Below are positions 18,394-28,366 of a DNA stretch of 64,000 nt, one piece after another. The notes below the pieces were generated by a model. It had not been told where the DNA came from. It was given only the letters and a program-made list of their open reading frames with translations, and did no database searches. This DNA is from Leishmania infantum JPCM5. Lineage: Eukaryota > Euglenozoa > Kinetoplastea > Trypanosomatida > Trypanosomatidae. Every line of letters begins with the position of its first letter. Position 1 is the stretch's first letter. The stretch lies in NCBI RefSeq assembly GCF_000002875.2, contig NC_009406.2, positions 351,785 through 415,784 of the forward strand, given 5' to 3'. Both the position numbers and the translations under genes were made by a program.

Positions 18394-20157
18394 ATGCCAT
18401 CCTTGCAGGAGTACTGGCAGAGCGGCTTCCGCGGGCTGCACATCGAGGAATGTATCAGCAACGTGTTTGCCGACTTCGCCCCCTACGCCAGTGCTGACCA
18501 GCAGCGCATTGTCGTCTCCCGCCAGACGCCGGCTCCTGGCAGACCAGTAGCGTGGAGCAGCGACGCAGCAGCGGTCGCCGCCGTTGTGGGCACCCCTATC
18601 AGCCCGACGTCGCACGTCGCGTCCTCGTCGTCTGTCATCGTTGAGGAGAACGGGGACTTCACGGTGCAGATGCGCCACCCGCACGCTGGCTCGCTGGCAT
18701 TCTCCACGACGGGCCACATGCAGATGGAAGCGGCCGTGCGTGTTGACATACCGGTACGTTCATCCACGTCGGGCCGAACTGGCCCCACCACGGGTACAGA
18801 AAGGGCCGTGGCTGAGATGACTGCGCTGTCGGCCTTGTCTCCGACGAGAGAGTCGGTCTACGGAGCCATCGGACAACGCCGCGCGGATGGCAGCACTGAT
18901 ACGGCTACGAGCGCGGCCGCTAAAACAGCGGCGGCGGCGGTGGTCACGCACCCCGTGGCGAAACCAGCGCCGTCGTACCTGCGTTTCAGCGACTTTACCA
19001 GGCCTCTCACGATGGCTGCAAGCGAGGCCACGGCTGACAGCACCAACACTGCTGGTGCACCAGCACCGTGGGGGCAACTAGAGCTTGACATGTCTCTCCC
19101 GAACTGGTCTGCCAGCCGACAGAGCATCGGGGCCCGCGCTGGACCTGCTGCGCTGAGAGTGAATCGTGCCCTGTCTGCCGTGGCCGCTTCGGCCGCCAGG
19201 TCACCCACGAACTCCACCTCGCTCTCCGAGGACGACGTGGCCGGCACTGCTGGCGGCGGCGCGGGTCACCGGTATCAGTACACACTCGACGCCGCCGTTT
19301 GCGTGCCGTTTGGCGGCAGCGGCGCTGATGCATCGAGAGCGGCGAGGCGGATGCTTGACGGCAAGCCGGTCGTAGTGCTGCCAACAGCGCCGTGGGCACT
19401 GACGTGCGGCATGCAGCTCCCTCTCGCGCTGGGCGACACCCTCGTCGGCATCTCACTGCAGAACGACCGTGCGTCGTCCGTGACGACGCCGCTCCCTGGC
19501 GTGGAGTGGATCATGACGGCTCCTGCTGCAACCCCGTCGGACGCCTCCTCTTTGCCAGTCGATCCGCTGGTGTCCGCCGCCGACGAGGCGCGCTACGCCG
19601 CGTGTGTACCCTCTCTTTTGTATCCGAGTCACAGTATCAGCAGCAGCGGCTCTGGCGACGCCGCCTCGCCTTCCAGCGCCGCAGCGACACCGGCGTACGT
19701 GGCCATCCCATCGATCACAGTTCGCCTCTTGCTCGTGCAGACGCTGGCCAGCCATACCCTTGTGCGCCGCGACGCATCGGATCTGTCCGCCTCGCAGCTG
19801 GACATGAGCGGGAGTGGATATGGCGCCAGCACCAATGGCTCCCGTATCGCCTCCTCGTACGACTGGCGTCAGCTTCCCACGTTGTTGGGCGTCAATGTCG
19901 GCTTCGACCGCGATCGATTACGCATGAGCGCCGCATCGATCCTGCACAATGGTGAGATCGACCTGGAGGCGGCGGCGGTGCTCGACGTGACACCGTGGAT
20001 GCCACGAATGCCAACCTTGCTCAAGCTGGGGTACAACAACGCCGGACGACTAGCAGCGGGCATCACGTCGCTCTTCTACGAAACGGTGACGGCCACGCTG
20101 GGGATGCACATGGCACGTGGAGAGCAGGCGAGGTTTGGCATTGAGGTCAGCTTCTAG
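18394..20157 (+). CDS. Predicted mitochondrial outer-membrane beta-barrel protein
   Basis: 587 residues from the ATG at 18394 (an open GTG extension to 18271 was dropped). There is no signal peptide or membrane helix. The N-terminus MPSLQEYWQSGFRGLHIEEC is followed by alternating hydrophobic/polar stretches separated by Ala/Ser/Thr-rich loops. The last 120 residues look like consecutive beta strands: LLGVNVGFDRDRLRMSA, IDLEAAAVLDVTPW, TLLKLGYNNAGRLAAGIT, TVTATLGMHMARGEQ. The final eight residues, RFGIEVSF, fit the mitochondrial beta-signal (polar, x, Gly, x, x, hydrophobic, x, hydrophobic) exactly, at the C-terminus where the SAM complex reads it. Trypanosomatids have several barrel proteins (the ATOM40, TAC40, SAM50 and VDAC types). 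Which of these it matches, if any, cannot be told; it is longer than most because of loop insertions. Confidence 0.6.
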   Translation: MPSLQEYWQSGFRGLHIEECISNVFADFAPYASADQQRIVVSRQTPAPGRPVAWSSDAAAVAAVVGTPISPTSHVASSSSVIVEENGDFTVQMRHPHAGSLAFSTTGHMQMEAAVRVDIPVRSSTSGRTGPTTGTERAVAEMTALSALSPTRESVYGAIGQRRADGSTDTATSAAAKTAAAAVVTHPVAKPAPSYLRFSDFTRPLTMAASEATADSTNTAGAPAPWGQLELDMSLPNWSASRQSIGARAGPAALRVNRALSAVAASAARSPTNSTSLSEDDVAGTAGGGAGHRYQYTLDAAVCVPFGGSGADASRAARRMLDGKPVVVLPTAPWALTCGMQLPLALGDTLVGISLQNDRASSVTTPLPGVEWIMTAPAATPSDASSLPVDPLVSAADEARYAACVPSLLYPSHSISSSGSGDAASPSSAAATPAYVAIPSITVRLLLVQTLASHTLVRRDASDLSASQLDMSGSGYGASTNGSRIASSYDWRQLPTLLGVNVGFDRDRLRMSAASILHNGEIDLEAAAVLDVTPWMPRMPTLLKLGYNNAGRLAAGITSLFYETVTATLGMHMARGEQARFGIEVSF

Positions 20158-22228
20158 AGGCAGACGCGACCACAAACTTGCACCGCTCTCCTGGTGCTTT
20201 ACTGATGTCCTTCTTGGCGGAGCACGTCGAAGGATGCAGCATGCGTATACACTGGCTCACATTGGACGGGAGCGAAGCAGCGGCGTAACTCTCTACTTCT
20301 CTCTCCCCCTCCCACGATGCTAACTTGTTCGTTCTTTTCTTATTCTCATCTGTTCACGCGTGCACGCGTTTGTATGTGCGAGGGCTCAGCAGAAAGAGGT
20401 GGGGCAAGAGAATGCGTTCGTGTGGTTTTCATCTGCCCAACCCTTCCCGCACCAACCGCACTGCAGATGACGCGCACGTCTGATGAGCGATTTCACGCTT
20501 TACGCTCTCGGTCTTGACGTTTTGTGTTGTTTCTCCTCCGGTTTTCGGTTTGCACAGCGTGCTGTCCGCTGGCGATGCCGAATACACACTGTCCTCCTCT
20601 CGCCCTGTACGTGCGTCGGTGTGTGGGTCATTTCACGGACTCCCGAGGAGCGACGCCACTCGCGCCTTCTCCCTACGCCAGGCACGTCGTGTGTCTGTGC
20701 GCCTCTTCACTTGCGCGTGCCTAAGCGGCGGTGGGGGAGGGGGGTTCGGAGCGGCATCACTGTGTGCTCCGACTGGACTAAGCTGTAAGCTGCCCAGTGG
20801 CGCGCGCTGCTGCCGGCGATGGTCGGTTTTCGTTTCCAGATTGTGTCTCGGTGTGTATTCCTTTGCTCGCCGGTCGTCGCAGTCGGTTGTCGTGTCATCG
20901 TCAGCCTCCTCCATCATAGAGCAGCCGTGTCGTATCCAAGCAACTCTCACCCATGCCCCAAGCATGCGTGGTCAACGTGATGCCGTCCCCCGCGCGGGTC
21001 TCTTTTCCTCGTGTCTGTGTGGGGTAGCCCATAACATGCCAGCGCCGCCGCCGTTTTCCTTCCTCCACGCTCATCGCCAACAGCTGTCTGTCTCTCGTGT
21101 GGGTACACCAGCACAGAGGTGCGATAGCCTCGCACGTGCCGTCGTGGTTCTTGCGCTGAGATCGCAGACAGCACTGCCCGTTGAGCAACGTGCGGAAGAG
21201 GAGAGGGGCAAGGAAAGTGCGTGGCTTGCGGGCCTGTACGTGCCCGTGTGCATGCGTGAAAGGAGGGGAGGGGCGGTCTCTCGCTCAGCAGGGTAGTACG
21301 TCGTCCTCCGCCAGCGCGAGACAGCGGCACGAACGCTGAGAAACCGAGGCGCGCCCACGCAGGCGCAACGGTGTCGCCACTTGCGCAGCGCAGAAAGAGA
21401 AAAAGAGCATACGCATCCTGCACCCTGTCTCCCACCCTCCCCCCCCCGGCACTTTCAGAAGAAGTATGCGCGGGCCGTGACGCTGGCAAAGGCGCCGGCC
21501 TCCGCACTGCTCCGTCCACCCCCTCTTCCCCTCTTTTTCTACGGATGCACCTTTAGTACTATCGTTTCTCCTCTCTCTGCCCATCGGTGCCTTTTGTGCT
21601 CTTCTCCGCCCTCCGGGCTGAGTCCACTGGACCTCTCCCCTTCTTGCAAACCCACCGCCTGATGTGAGCTGCGGCGCGCTGCTGTTTTCTGCTGTCGTCG
21701 TTGTGCATGCATGCCAAGGGCCTGCAAGTCACAAACTTGCACGCGCGCAGACCGAAAAAAAGAGAGGAAGAAACACGTAGTTCACGCACAGCTCTGCTCC
21801 GTCGCAGACTCCTCCCCACAGCATCCGCGCGCGCCAGGGCAGCAAAACCCTATGCGCCGCCTCAGACCAGCGTCCTCTTGACCTTCTCCTCGCTTGTGCC
21901 TTCCGACTCCACTGGTCGTTATATACGGGACAGCCGTGCAGGCAGCAGGGGCCGTTGCTTCGCCGCCACTGCTGCTGTTCTCTTTGTGCGCCGCATCACA
22001 CCACCACTGCGACTACTTTGGGCTCCATCGGTGCGTGGCCATTGGTGCGTCGGTGATACCGCGGCCGCCGCAATCGTGGGCGTCGTCGTCTTGCATGGCT
22101 TGCTCCTGTGTTTAAGACCTCAATCGTATCTGACCGCCTTTGCGTGCGTGCCGTTTTACGAGCGAGGGGACTTTGTGCGTGCGCGTTGGTGGCTTTGCCG
22201 GCGCCCATCCTCGCCCTTCCTCCCGCCG

Positions 22229-22252
22229 TGTGTGTGTGTGTGTGTGTGTGTG
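22229..22252. repeat. (GT)12 microsatellite
   Basis: Twelve uninterrupted GT units in the 5' leader region of the nucleotide-sugar transporter gene, just before a pyrimidine tract. Confidence 0.95.
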
Positions 22253-22267
22253 CATATGTATGTGTGT

Positions 22268-22334
22268 GTGCTCGCTTCCTCTCCCTTCCCCCTCTCGCAC
22301 ACTCCTCACATTACCATCTCCCGTCACGCCGCAG
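22268..22334 (+). promoter_or_regulatory. Candidate trans-splice acceptor for the transporter gene
   Basis: A long pyrimidine-rich tract has its first AG at 22333-22334, in CACGCCGCAG, 41 bases before the ATG at 22375. Confidence 0.5.
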
Positions 22335-22374
22335 GGCCGAGCCGCTGTCTGGTTGCCGTTTTCTCTGCTCACTG

Positions 22375-24126
22375 ATGTCGTTCGAAGGCGGCTGCGCAGA
22401 TGGCTGCGGAACGAAGTCGTTACCGACACCGCCGTCCGCGCCAGCGAAGCCATGGACCATGTCCGTCACATCGCCGTGGTCGGCCGTCGCTGCGGTCAAG
22501 GTTGGGGCCTCCTCAAAGATACTGCTGCTCGCGCAGATGCTGCTCTGTGTGATGGGCATCAACCTGTGTTTTGGTTGGTGGTCTATCAAGCAGGAGCGCG
22601 CCATCACAAAACCCTACTTCATAGCTGACAGTGCCTTTGCTGCCTCGATGGCTGCTACTGCAGCGTCAACTCACGACGCGCGTCGTGCCGCGGCGGTGGC
22701 GGCAGCGAAGTCGAATGCCCCGCCTGGCAAGCCGCACGCCGTCTACCTGTCCACGGTGTACGGCATCAGTCTGACGCAAACGCTGGCAGGGGCCATCGTG
22801 AGCGCAGTGCTCGTGGGAATGAATAGTCTCCTGCGCCGTTCGATGCGGAGCTACCAGCAGCGATCCGGCCGCCAGCGTGGCGCTAAGGCGAACGCATCGA
22901 ACGCACTGGATCAGAATCAGTGCACCATGTTGAGTCGGCGAGACGTGCAGGAGATGTTGGCCATGGGCTTCTCCAACATCTTCGGCACGTCGCTCGGCTA
23001 CGCCGCCATGCGCCGCATCTCCTACCCCGTCGCGCTGACCGCAAAGATGGGCAAGATGCTTCCTGTCATGTTTGTTGGCTTTGTGTGGTACCGCGCGCGT
23101 TACCCGGCCAAGAAAATTGCGTCGTGCCTGCTCATCACCGGCGGCGTCATCGCCTTCTTTTTGCTGGAGCGTCGCATCACCAGCTCCGCCAACGCATCCT
23201 CTGCCGCCACCACCACCACCACCGGCGGCGGCGGCGCGGCATCATCCTCGTCATCTCTCTTCGGCATGGCGCTGCTCCTGCTCAATCTGCTCATGGACGG
23301 CTACACGAACTCGACCCAGGATATCCTCGTCAAGCGGCACCGGTGGAATGGGGTGTCGCTTATGATGCGGACGAACCTTGTCTCGGTCTTGTGTGCCCTA
23401 TCGCTTCTCTTTGTACTGGAATTGGGGGAACAGCCTTGGAGCTGGCTGGCGTCGTTCTCGCACCACACCGTGACTTCGGCGATGCGCAGCCTCCCCATGT
23501 CGAACGGCGCACTTGGTCGCGCACTCGGGGCTTGGCTGGAGCGCGCTAGCGAAGTCTCGGCCACGTCAGCCGTTCCGTTCCGCGACCTCTCCCGTTTTAT
23601 CGCCTTCCTCGCGCACTGCCCGGAGGCGCGCCACGACGTGTTCCTTATGAGTCTCTTGAGCGCACTTGGGCAGCTGTTCATCTTCCACACAATCACCGTC
23701 TTTGGAACGCTGGCGCTGACCGCGATGACGCTGCTGCGCAAGATCGGCAGTGTTATCCTCTCCATTGTGGTACACGGGCACACTGTGCACAGCGCGCAGT
23801 GGGCCTCGCTCGGCGCTGTCTTCATCGGGGTCGTTCTCGAGGGCTACATCAACATTCAAGAAGCCTCGCTCAGGCAGGGGCAAGCGACCACGAAGCGTGC
23901 GGCACCGCAGAAGGCTGCAGCGACTGCGAGTCCATCGTCGTCTAGCAGTGCTGTGCCCGTCAACGGCACGCCGGCCCCCGGATACGCGAGTTTCAGTGCA
24001 AAGAAGAGCAACGCATCTGAAGATTCAGCAGCGACAGCGCTGGCGAAAGCGCGGGTGCTCCGCGCCATCGCCGCCACAACCGCTGCACCCGCCTCGTCGC
24101 CACCAAAAGCAAAGAAGACGCAGTAG
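22375..24126 (+). CDS. Nucleotide-sugar transporter, UAA/SLC35B (HUT1-like) family
   Basis: 583 residues from the ATG at 22375; the longer GTG-type frame is Cys/Val repeat translated from the GT microsatellite. About ten hydrophobic helices are visible, among them KILLLAQMLLCVMGINLCFG (about 47-66), ASCLLITGGVIAFFLLE (about 249-265) and LFGMALLLLNLLMDGYTN. Family-typical signatures are SYPVALTAKMGKMLPVM (about 216-232), where the SLC35B family has YPTxVLxKxxKxIPVM, and the C-terminal ALTAMTLLRKIGSVILSIV with HGHTVHSAQWASLGAVFIGV. Such carriers exchange a UDP-sugar for UMP across the Golgi or ER membrane and feed glycan synthesis. UDP-galactose is the commonest HUT1-type substrate, but specificity is not visible. 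An extra Ala/Ser/Lys-rich cytosolic tail covers about residues 495-583, and an Ala/Ser/Thr/Gly-rich loop sits near 268-293. Confidence 0.85.
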   Translation: MSFEGGCADGCGTKSLPTPPSAPAKPWTMSVTSPWSAVAAVKVGASSKILLLAQMLLCVMGINLCFGWWSIKQERAITKPYFIADSAFAASMAATAASTHDARRAAAVAAAKSNAPPGKPHAVYLSTVYGISLTQTLAGAIVSAVLVGMNSLLRRSMRSYQQRSGRQRGAKANASNALDQNQCTMLSRRDVQEMLAMGFSNIFGTSLGYAAMRRISYPVALTAKMGKMLPVMFVGFVWYRARYPAKKIASCLLITGGVIAFFLLERRITSSANASSAATTTTTGGGGAASSSSSLFGMALLLLNLLMDGYTNSTQDILVKRHRWNGVSLMMRTNLVSVLCALSLLFVLELGEQPWSWLASFSHHTVTSAMRSLPMSNGALGRALGAWLERASEVSATSAVPFRDLSRFIAFLAHCPEARHDVFLMSLLSALGQLFIFHTITVFGTLALTAMTLLRKIGSVILSIVVHGHTVHSAQWASLGAVFIGVVLEGYINIQEASLRQGQATTKRAAPQKAAATASPSSSSSAVPVNGTPAPGYASFSAKKSNASEDSAATALAKARVLRAIAATTAAPASSPPKAKKTQ

Positions 24127-26413
24127 AGGCAACCGAGACGCACGAGGAAAGAGCGGAGCCGGAGAGTTCAACGGTAGCCACTGGCGAGGGGGAGGTGATC
24201 CAGCGTAGGCGGCGCGACTACTCTGGCTTTGCGCCTTGCAAGACTTGTCTTCCGCATCTCCGTGAGACAGGACATGCGCCGCGCCGCGGTAGAGCTTGCA
24301 TGGGCTGTAGTGCGCCGTCTTTTCCGCCCCTCCGTCCTCCTCCCCCATGCATGTGTATCCTGGTGGAAAGGCTTCATGAACCGTAGTTTCGCTGTCGTCT
24401 CACAGCGTGCATCATCGACGTCCCACGCAGGCCCCCCCCCTCCCGCCTCAAAGCGGCGCGGGTGTTGTGGAGGCAGCGTGGGTGCCGGCGAAGAGGATGA
24501 GGAGGAGGCTACTGCGTCTGCTGTGCTTGGCCCTCCCTCATACAATACCTACCGCACAGCTTCCGCGTGTTTAGGTCCGTCTCTTATTCTTTTCGCTCTC
24601 TCTCACACACGCAGTGGAATGGTCTGTGGGCTGCGATGTCGCGTCCCCTCCGCCACCCTCCCCCCGCACCTTCATCGCATCGCGTTACATTGCTCCTCTT
24701 TTCGTGTCACTGCTCTTGGCGGTGAAGGCGTTGCGGTAAGGGGATCTCCCCTCTCTTCCCTTTAGTTTATATATATGTATACTCGTGTGCGTGCGTGTGT
24801 GTGTGTGTGTGGCATGGGCGTGTGTCCGCCTACGTGCTTGCGCTGTATTCGTCGGTGCAACATCATCATCGTCGATTGCGATCAGATTGTGGAGAGTTGG
24901 GGTGTGTGGAGGGGGGGGTAAGACACACGAAGAGGCCGAAAGCAGCGCCTTCTGTTAATGTGCGTGCCTGCGAGTGAGACGCTGATGAAAGTGTTGCCGA
25001 GTCGGCCGGTGGAAAACGGAGATAGGACAGGGGCTTGGGAAAGTTGAAGGGAAAGGGAGTGGCGGGTGCACACCGAGGACGGCTGCGTGCCTCCGGCTCT
25101 TCCCCCTCCCTACCTAGCAGCACCGTTACTGTACACAAAACTCACGCACGCCTCCCTCTCTCCCTTCATCTCACCTCTCTCTCACACGCTTCCATTTCTT
25201 AATCCAGCCCCTGTCAGTCTTGTGCGCGCATGTGTGTGTGTGTGTAATGCTGTTCACATAGCGACGGCTGAGCCTGGACTGTGTGCACGCACGGGAGAAA
25301 CCCCTCTTGACGGCTCATACAGCCCCCGAACAGTCTCTCTCTCCTCGTCGCGCTCGATTCTTGCACAGACACGTCAGGCCGTTTTTCTCGTCGCGCCCCT
25401 TCTCCTCCACCCTCCTTGGCCGGTGCGGAGTTGATGCCACGGGATGGAGGGAGGAGAGGAAGGGGTCACTCTGGTGAGGGTAACCGGTTCTCAGAGGAAG
25501 TCGAGAGAGAGCAGAGAGGCGAGGAAGGAGCCTAGGGGCATGCGAAACAGAGAGGGAGCTCACGCACGTGCGATCAGCAGGCGCATGCGCGATGCGCGAC
25601 ATGCCTGTGTCTATGGTGTGTCATTCCGTCCCACATTGGGGAGTGCAATCCACTCATAAGTATGATTGGCTTCTCACTGAAGCATGAAGCTTCTGCTGCG
25701 CTGCATCTCTCCCCCTCGGCACTTTCGTCCGTCTTATCTTCATCACCCCTGACTAGCAACTCTGCTGCTGCCGCCGCTTCTGCTATCTGTATTCTTCACA
25801 TTCTTCTGCTTGTTGCGGTCACCTCCGCTGTTATGTGCACCGTGGGCACTGCCCCTGACAGATCACCACCACCACGTCCCCCTGCCCCAATGACCTTGTG
25901 CCCGCATTCCTGACGTCCTTGCCCCTCACACGCACACGCGCACCACCCCACCCCGCCACCTACCTCCAGCGCAGAGAGAGAACGAGCATACAAGCACGCG
26001 CACGTGCTCCGCATCTGCGAGTATCTGCACCAACGTCCTCTTGCTCTCACACCCACTCCCTTCGGGCGCGTGCGGTGGCGCATGTGTTGTGCTCCTACTC
26101 GTCATTAGCAGCACCCGACTCACCGACGCGCGAGGCGGTGCAGCGACAAGCGTTAGAAGAAGACCGGCGCCGAGAAACAGCTCCGACAGAGGCCCCCAGA
26201 TACGCGCCATCCATAGCAGCTGACGATGGAGAACTTGATGTGGCTGCGGTAGGCGCCCCCTCTGAAGTCTCTGACCTCAGCGATAGCACTCACCGCATCT
26301 CCACCCCCGACGGCGCTGCAGCGCTGGCCTCCGTAAGCGCGTCGTCTGCGCTGTTAACGTCTCTGTCGCCGCCCAGCCACACAGCTCCCCTAGGCACGTC
26401 AGCGCGACCTCAC
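24127..26413. other. Long spacer before the interrupted ORF
   Basis: No convincing ATG-initiated gene. It holds C-rich runs near 24429-24438, a small AT-rich island near 24763-24782 followed by a short GT run, and GA-rich blocks near 25440-25560. A frame open from 25859 continues into the interrupted ORF annotated at 26414. Pyrimidine-rich sequence near 25920-25972, ending CCTACCTCCAG, could supply a splice acceptor. Confidence 0.55.
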
Positions 26414-27796
26414 ATGCCTCTCATGCGCACGGCCACAATGGAAACCTCGTCGCGCCTGTCCCCTCCTCCGTGCCACCACACCGCCGAAAGTCTCAGCAAA
26501 GAGCACCTCCGCCCTCCGCCGCCGGAGTCCGAGTCGTATGTTAGCATCAGACCCCCCCCACAACCACCTGGCGCCAGTGGGGCGCGTCTCTTTGAGCATA
26601 TGCCATCGCCATCGCCGCCGCCGCCGCTGCTGCCCCCCCCCCCTGCATTCGCTGACAGGCTCGACGCACCTGTGTTCTCCTCGATGCATGTGAGTGCGCC
26701 GTGGTCAACAGCCGCGCTGATCACCGGAGGCGGTTTCTCCGCCGTCGCCGCCAGTGGTAAGCACACATGCGCTTACGAACACCCTTCCTGGCAGCCGCGG
26801 CTGCACTAGCAGCGGCGATTCTTTTTTGGCCCGGGAGGGGCCAGCGACGCCTGGAGTACGCACCCTGTACAGGCTCTCGGCATCGGCGGTAGTTGTAATG
26901 ATCTGCCCTATTCGTACACCAAGCCAAACATGACTCCCGCCGACGCCGAGACGCCACCCGCGATGCTCTCTGTCAGCGGCAGCTATCATAATGCTCCCCT
27001 TAGCCAAGTCAACGGAACAAGCTCACTGTTGGGTGACATTCCATCACCGGCAGTGCTGACCTGCGTCGTCGTCTTTTCCGGTGACGAGCAGGAAGTGTTC
27101 TGGCGCCGTGCATGCCTCCGCGTGACGTGCGTACCCGTGACCAACACATCGGGACGGCACCGCGAGGCAGCAGCAGAAGCATCACGCATCGCGGAACCAT
27201 CTATAAGCCTCGACGAGATCAGAGACGGCGCCTGCAGCATCAGTTGTAGCAACAGCGACAGGACGGGCTGCGCCAGTGGAAAGAAACTTAATGAGTTCGT
27301 GTGGCGCTGGCTCGACACACTCGGCATGACTGACGCCGTTGAAGACGTCCTCTCCCCCGGCGCGGGTCGCCTGTCGGTTGTGTGGACGGCAGGTGTCATG
27401 TACGAGCAAGACAGTAGAGGAGGGGCTCTAGCGATGACGCACAGAAGTCGTCGGCAGCAGGAGCGCGGCTGGCGAGGCTGCTCGGTGTCAGAGATGGTGG
27501 TGAAAGCCGCGACAGCGTCGTCCCTGGTGCACCGTGCGAGGTTGTCTTTGACGGAATGCGTCTTCTACTGGACTGAGTCGTGGTCACTGCGCACGCGAGG
27601 GCTCGTGGCGGATGGTGAGCAACCGGAGGCGAGGCGCGAAAAGGAAGACGAGGTGCGCCATGATTGCCGTCCTCTCTTGCCCGTCGAAGAGGAAAAGAGG
27701 GGAATAGAAAGGGGGCCCCTCTTCCTCTCCTTCGCCCTTAAGCGGGGCGCCACTCATGGCGCAGCCACAGGCTCGCACACATACCGCACTTCATGA
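26414..27796 (+). pseudogene. Long ORF interrupted by one in-frame TAG (nonsense-broken gene or sequence error)
   Basis: A single frame is open from 25859 to the TGA at 27794-27796, about 645 codons, except for one TAG at 26807-26809. The first in-frame ATG is 26414; a second open part has an ATG at 26930. The 40 codons between the TAG and 26930 are also open. At this GC content roughly 20 stops would be expected by chance, so the frame was probably selected. The codon context CAC TAG CAG CGG suggests a C-to-T change of CAG. The first half is Pro/Ser-rich with an 11-C run at 26633-26643. The second half has globular-looking stretches such as KKLNEFVWRWLDTLGMTDAV. The last 70 residues are charged and UTR-like. 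No family is recognised. Alternatives are an assembly error, stop readthrough, or two short genes. Confidence 0.5.
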
Positions 27797-28366
27797 GCAA
27801 GCGCAGAGACGCTCACCGCAAAGAAGCAGCAGATGTCCTGTAGCAGGGCCTGCATAGGAAGCACCCACCGAAGAACATGGTGCTCTTCGGCGTCCCACCG
27901 GCACCCTCACCCCCCCCTCCTCCCCGTTGCGGCAACTCTTCCTGCCCCTAATGCACGTGTGCGTGGATGTGCGCATGCGTTTGCGTCAACGGGGCCGTGT
28001 GCCCCCTTCGGTCTTTAAGCGGTTATCCCTCACTTCCTTGCTATCTGACACCTTCTTTTCGCCACGACTTTGATCACACATGCGCACGCGCGCACACATC
28101 TTTCCCAAAAACGGATGTGCGAGGCTGCGATCCAAAAAGGAAGCCGTACGTTGCGTGAGAGGAGACATGCACGGGTGCACGCGCCTTCTGCCCATCCCGC
28201 CCGCATTCAACCCACTCTGCCGCAGCTGCAGCGCTCTATACAAATCTGTTGCTGCACTAGACTTGAGCAAACAACCTTTCTCCTCGAGGCCTGCACATCC
28301 ATACACGCACGGAGAGCGCACCATACGCCAAAATTCTCCAACGTCACCAGCGATACAGCGACGGCA
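27797..28366. other. Intergenic spacer
   Basis: Holds a C-rich tract at about 27903-27935 and pyrimidine-rich sequence near 28028-28066. A possible acceptor AG in CACTCTGCCGCAG lies at about 28224-28225. No gene seen. Confidence 0.6.

Larger units (their letters stand above)
20158..22374. other. Intergenic spacer
   Basis: 2.2 kb without a convincing gene. Open frames such as 20514-21296 and 21701-22375 are Cys/Arg/Ser-rich and lack homology-like patterns. It holds pyrimidine tracts near 20296-20320 and 21420-21450, a GT repeat at 22229-22252 and the acceptor tract for the transporter gene. Confidence 0.65.

Noticed and set aside
20514..21296. 260-codon + strand ORF in the spacer after the barrel gene
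   Set aside because: Starts at a TTG, Cys/Arg/Ser-rich, no domain-like pattern; chance openness in GC-rich DNA.
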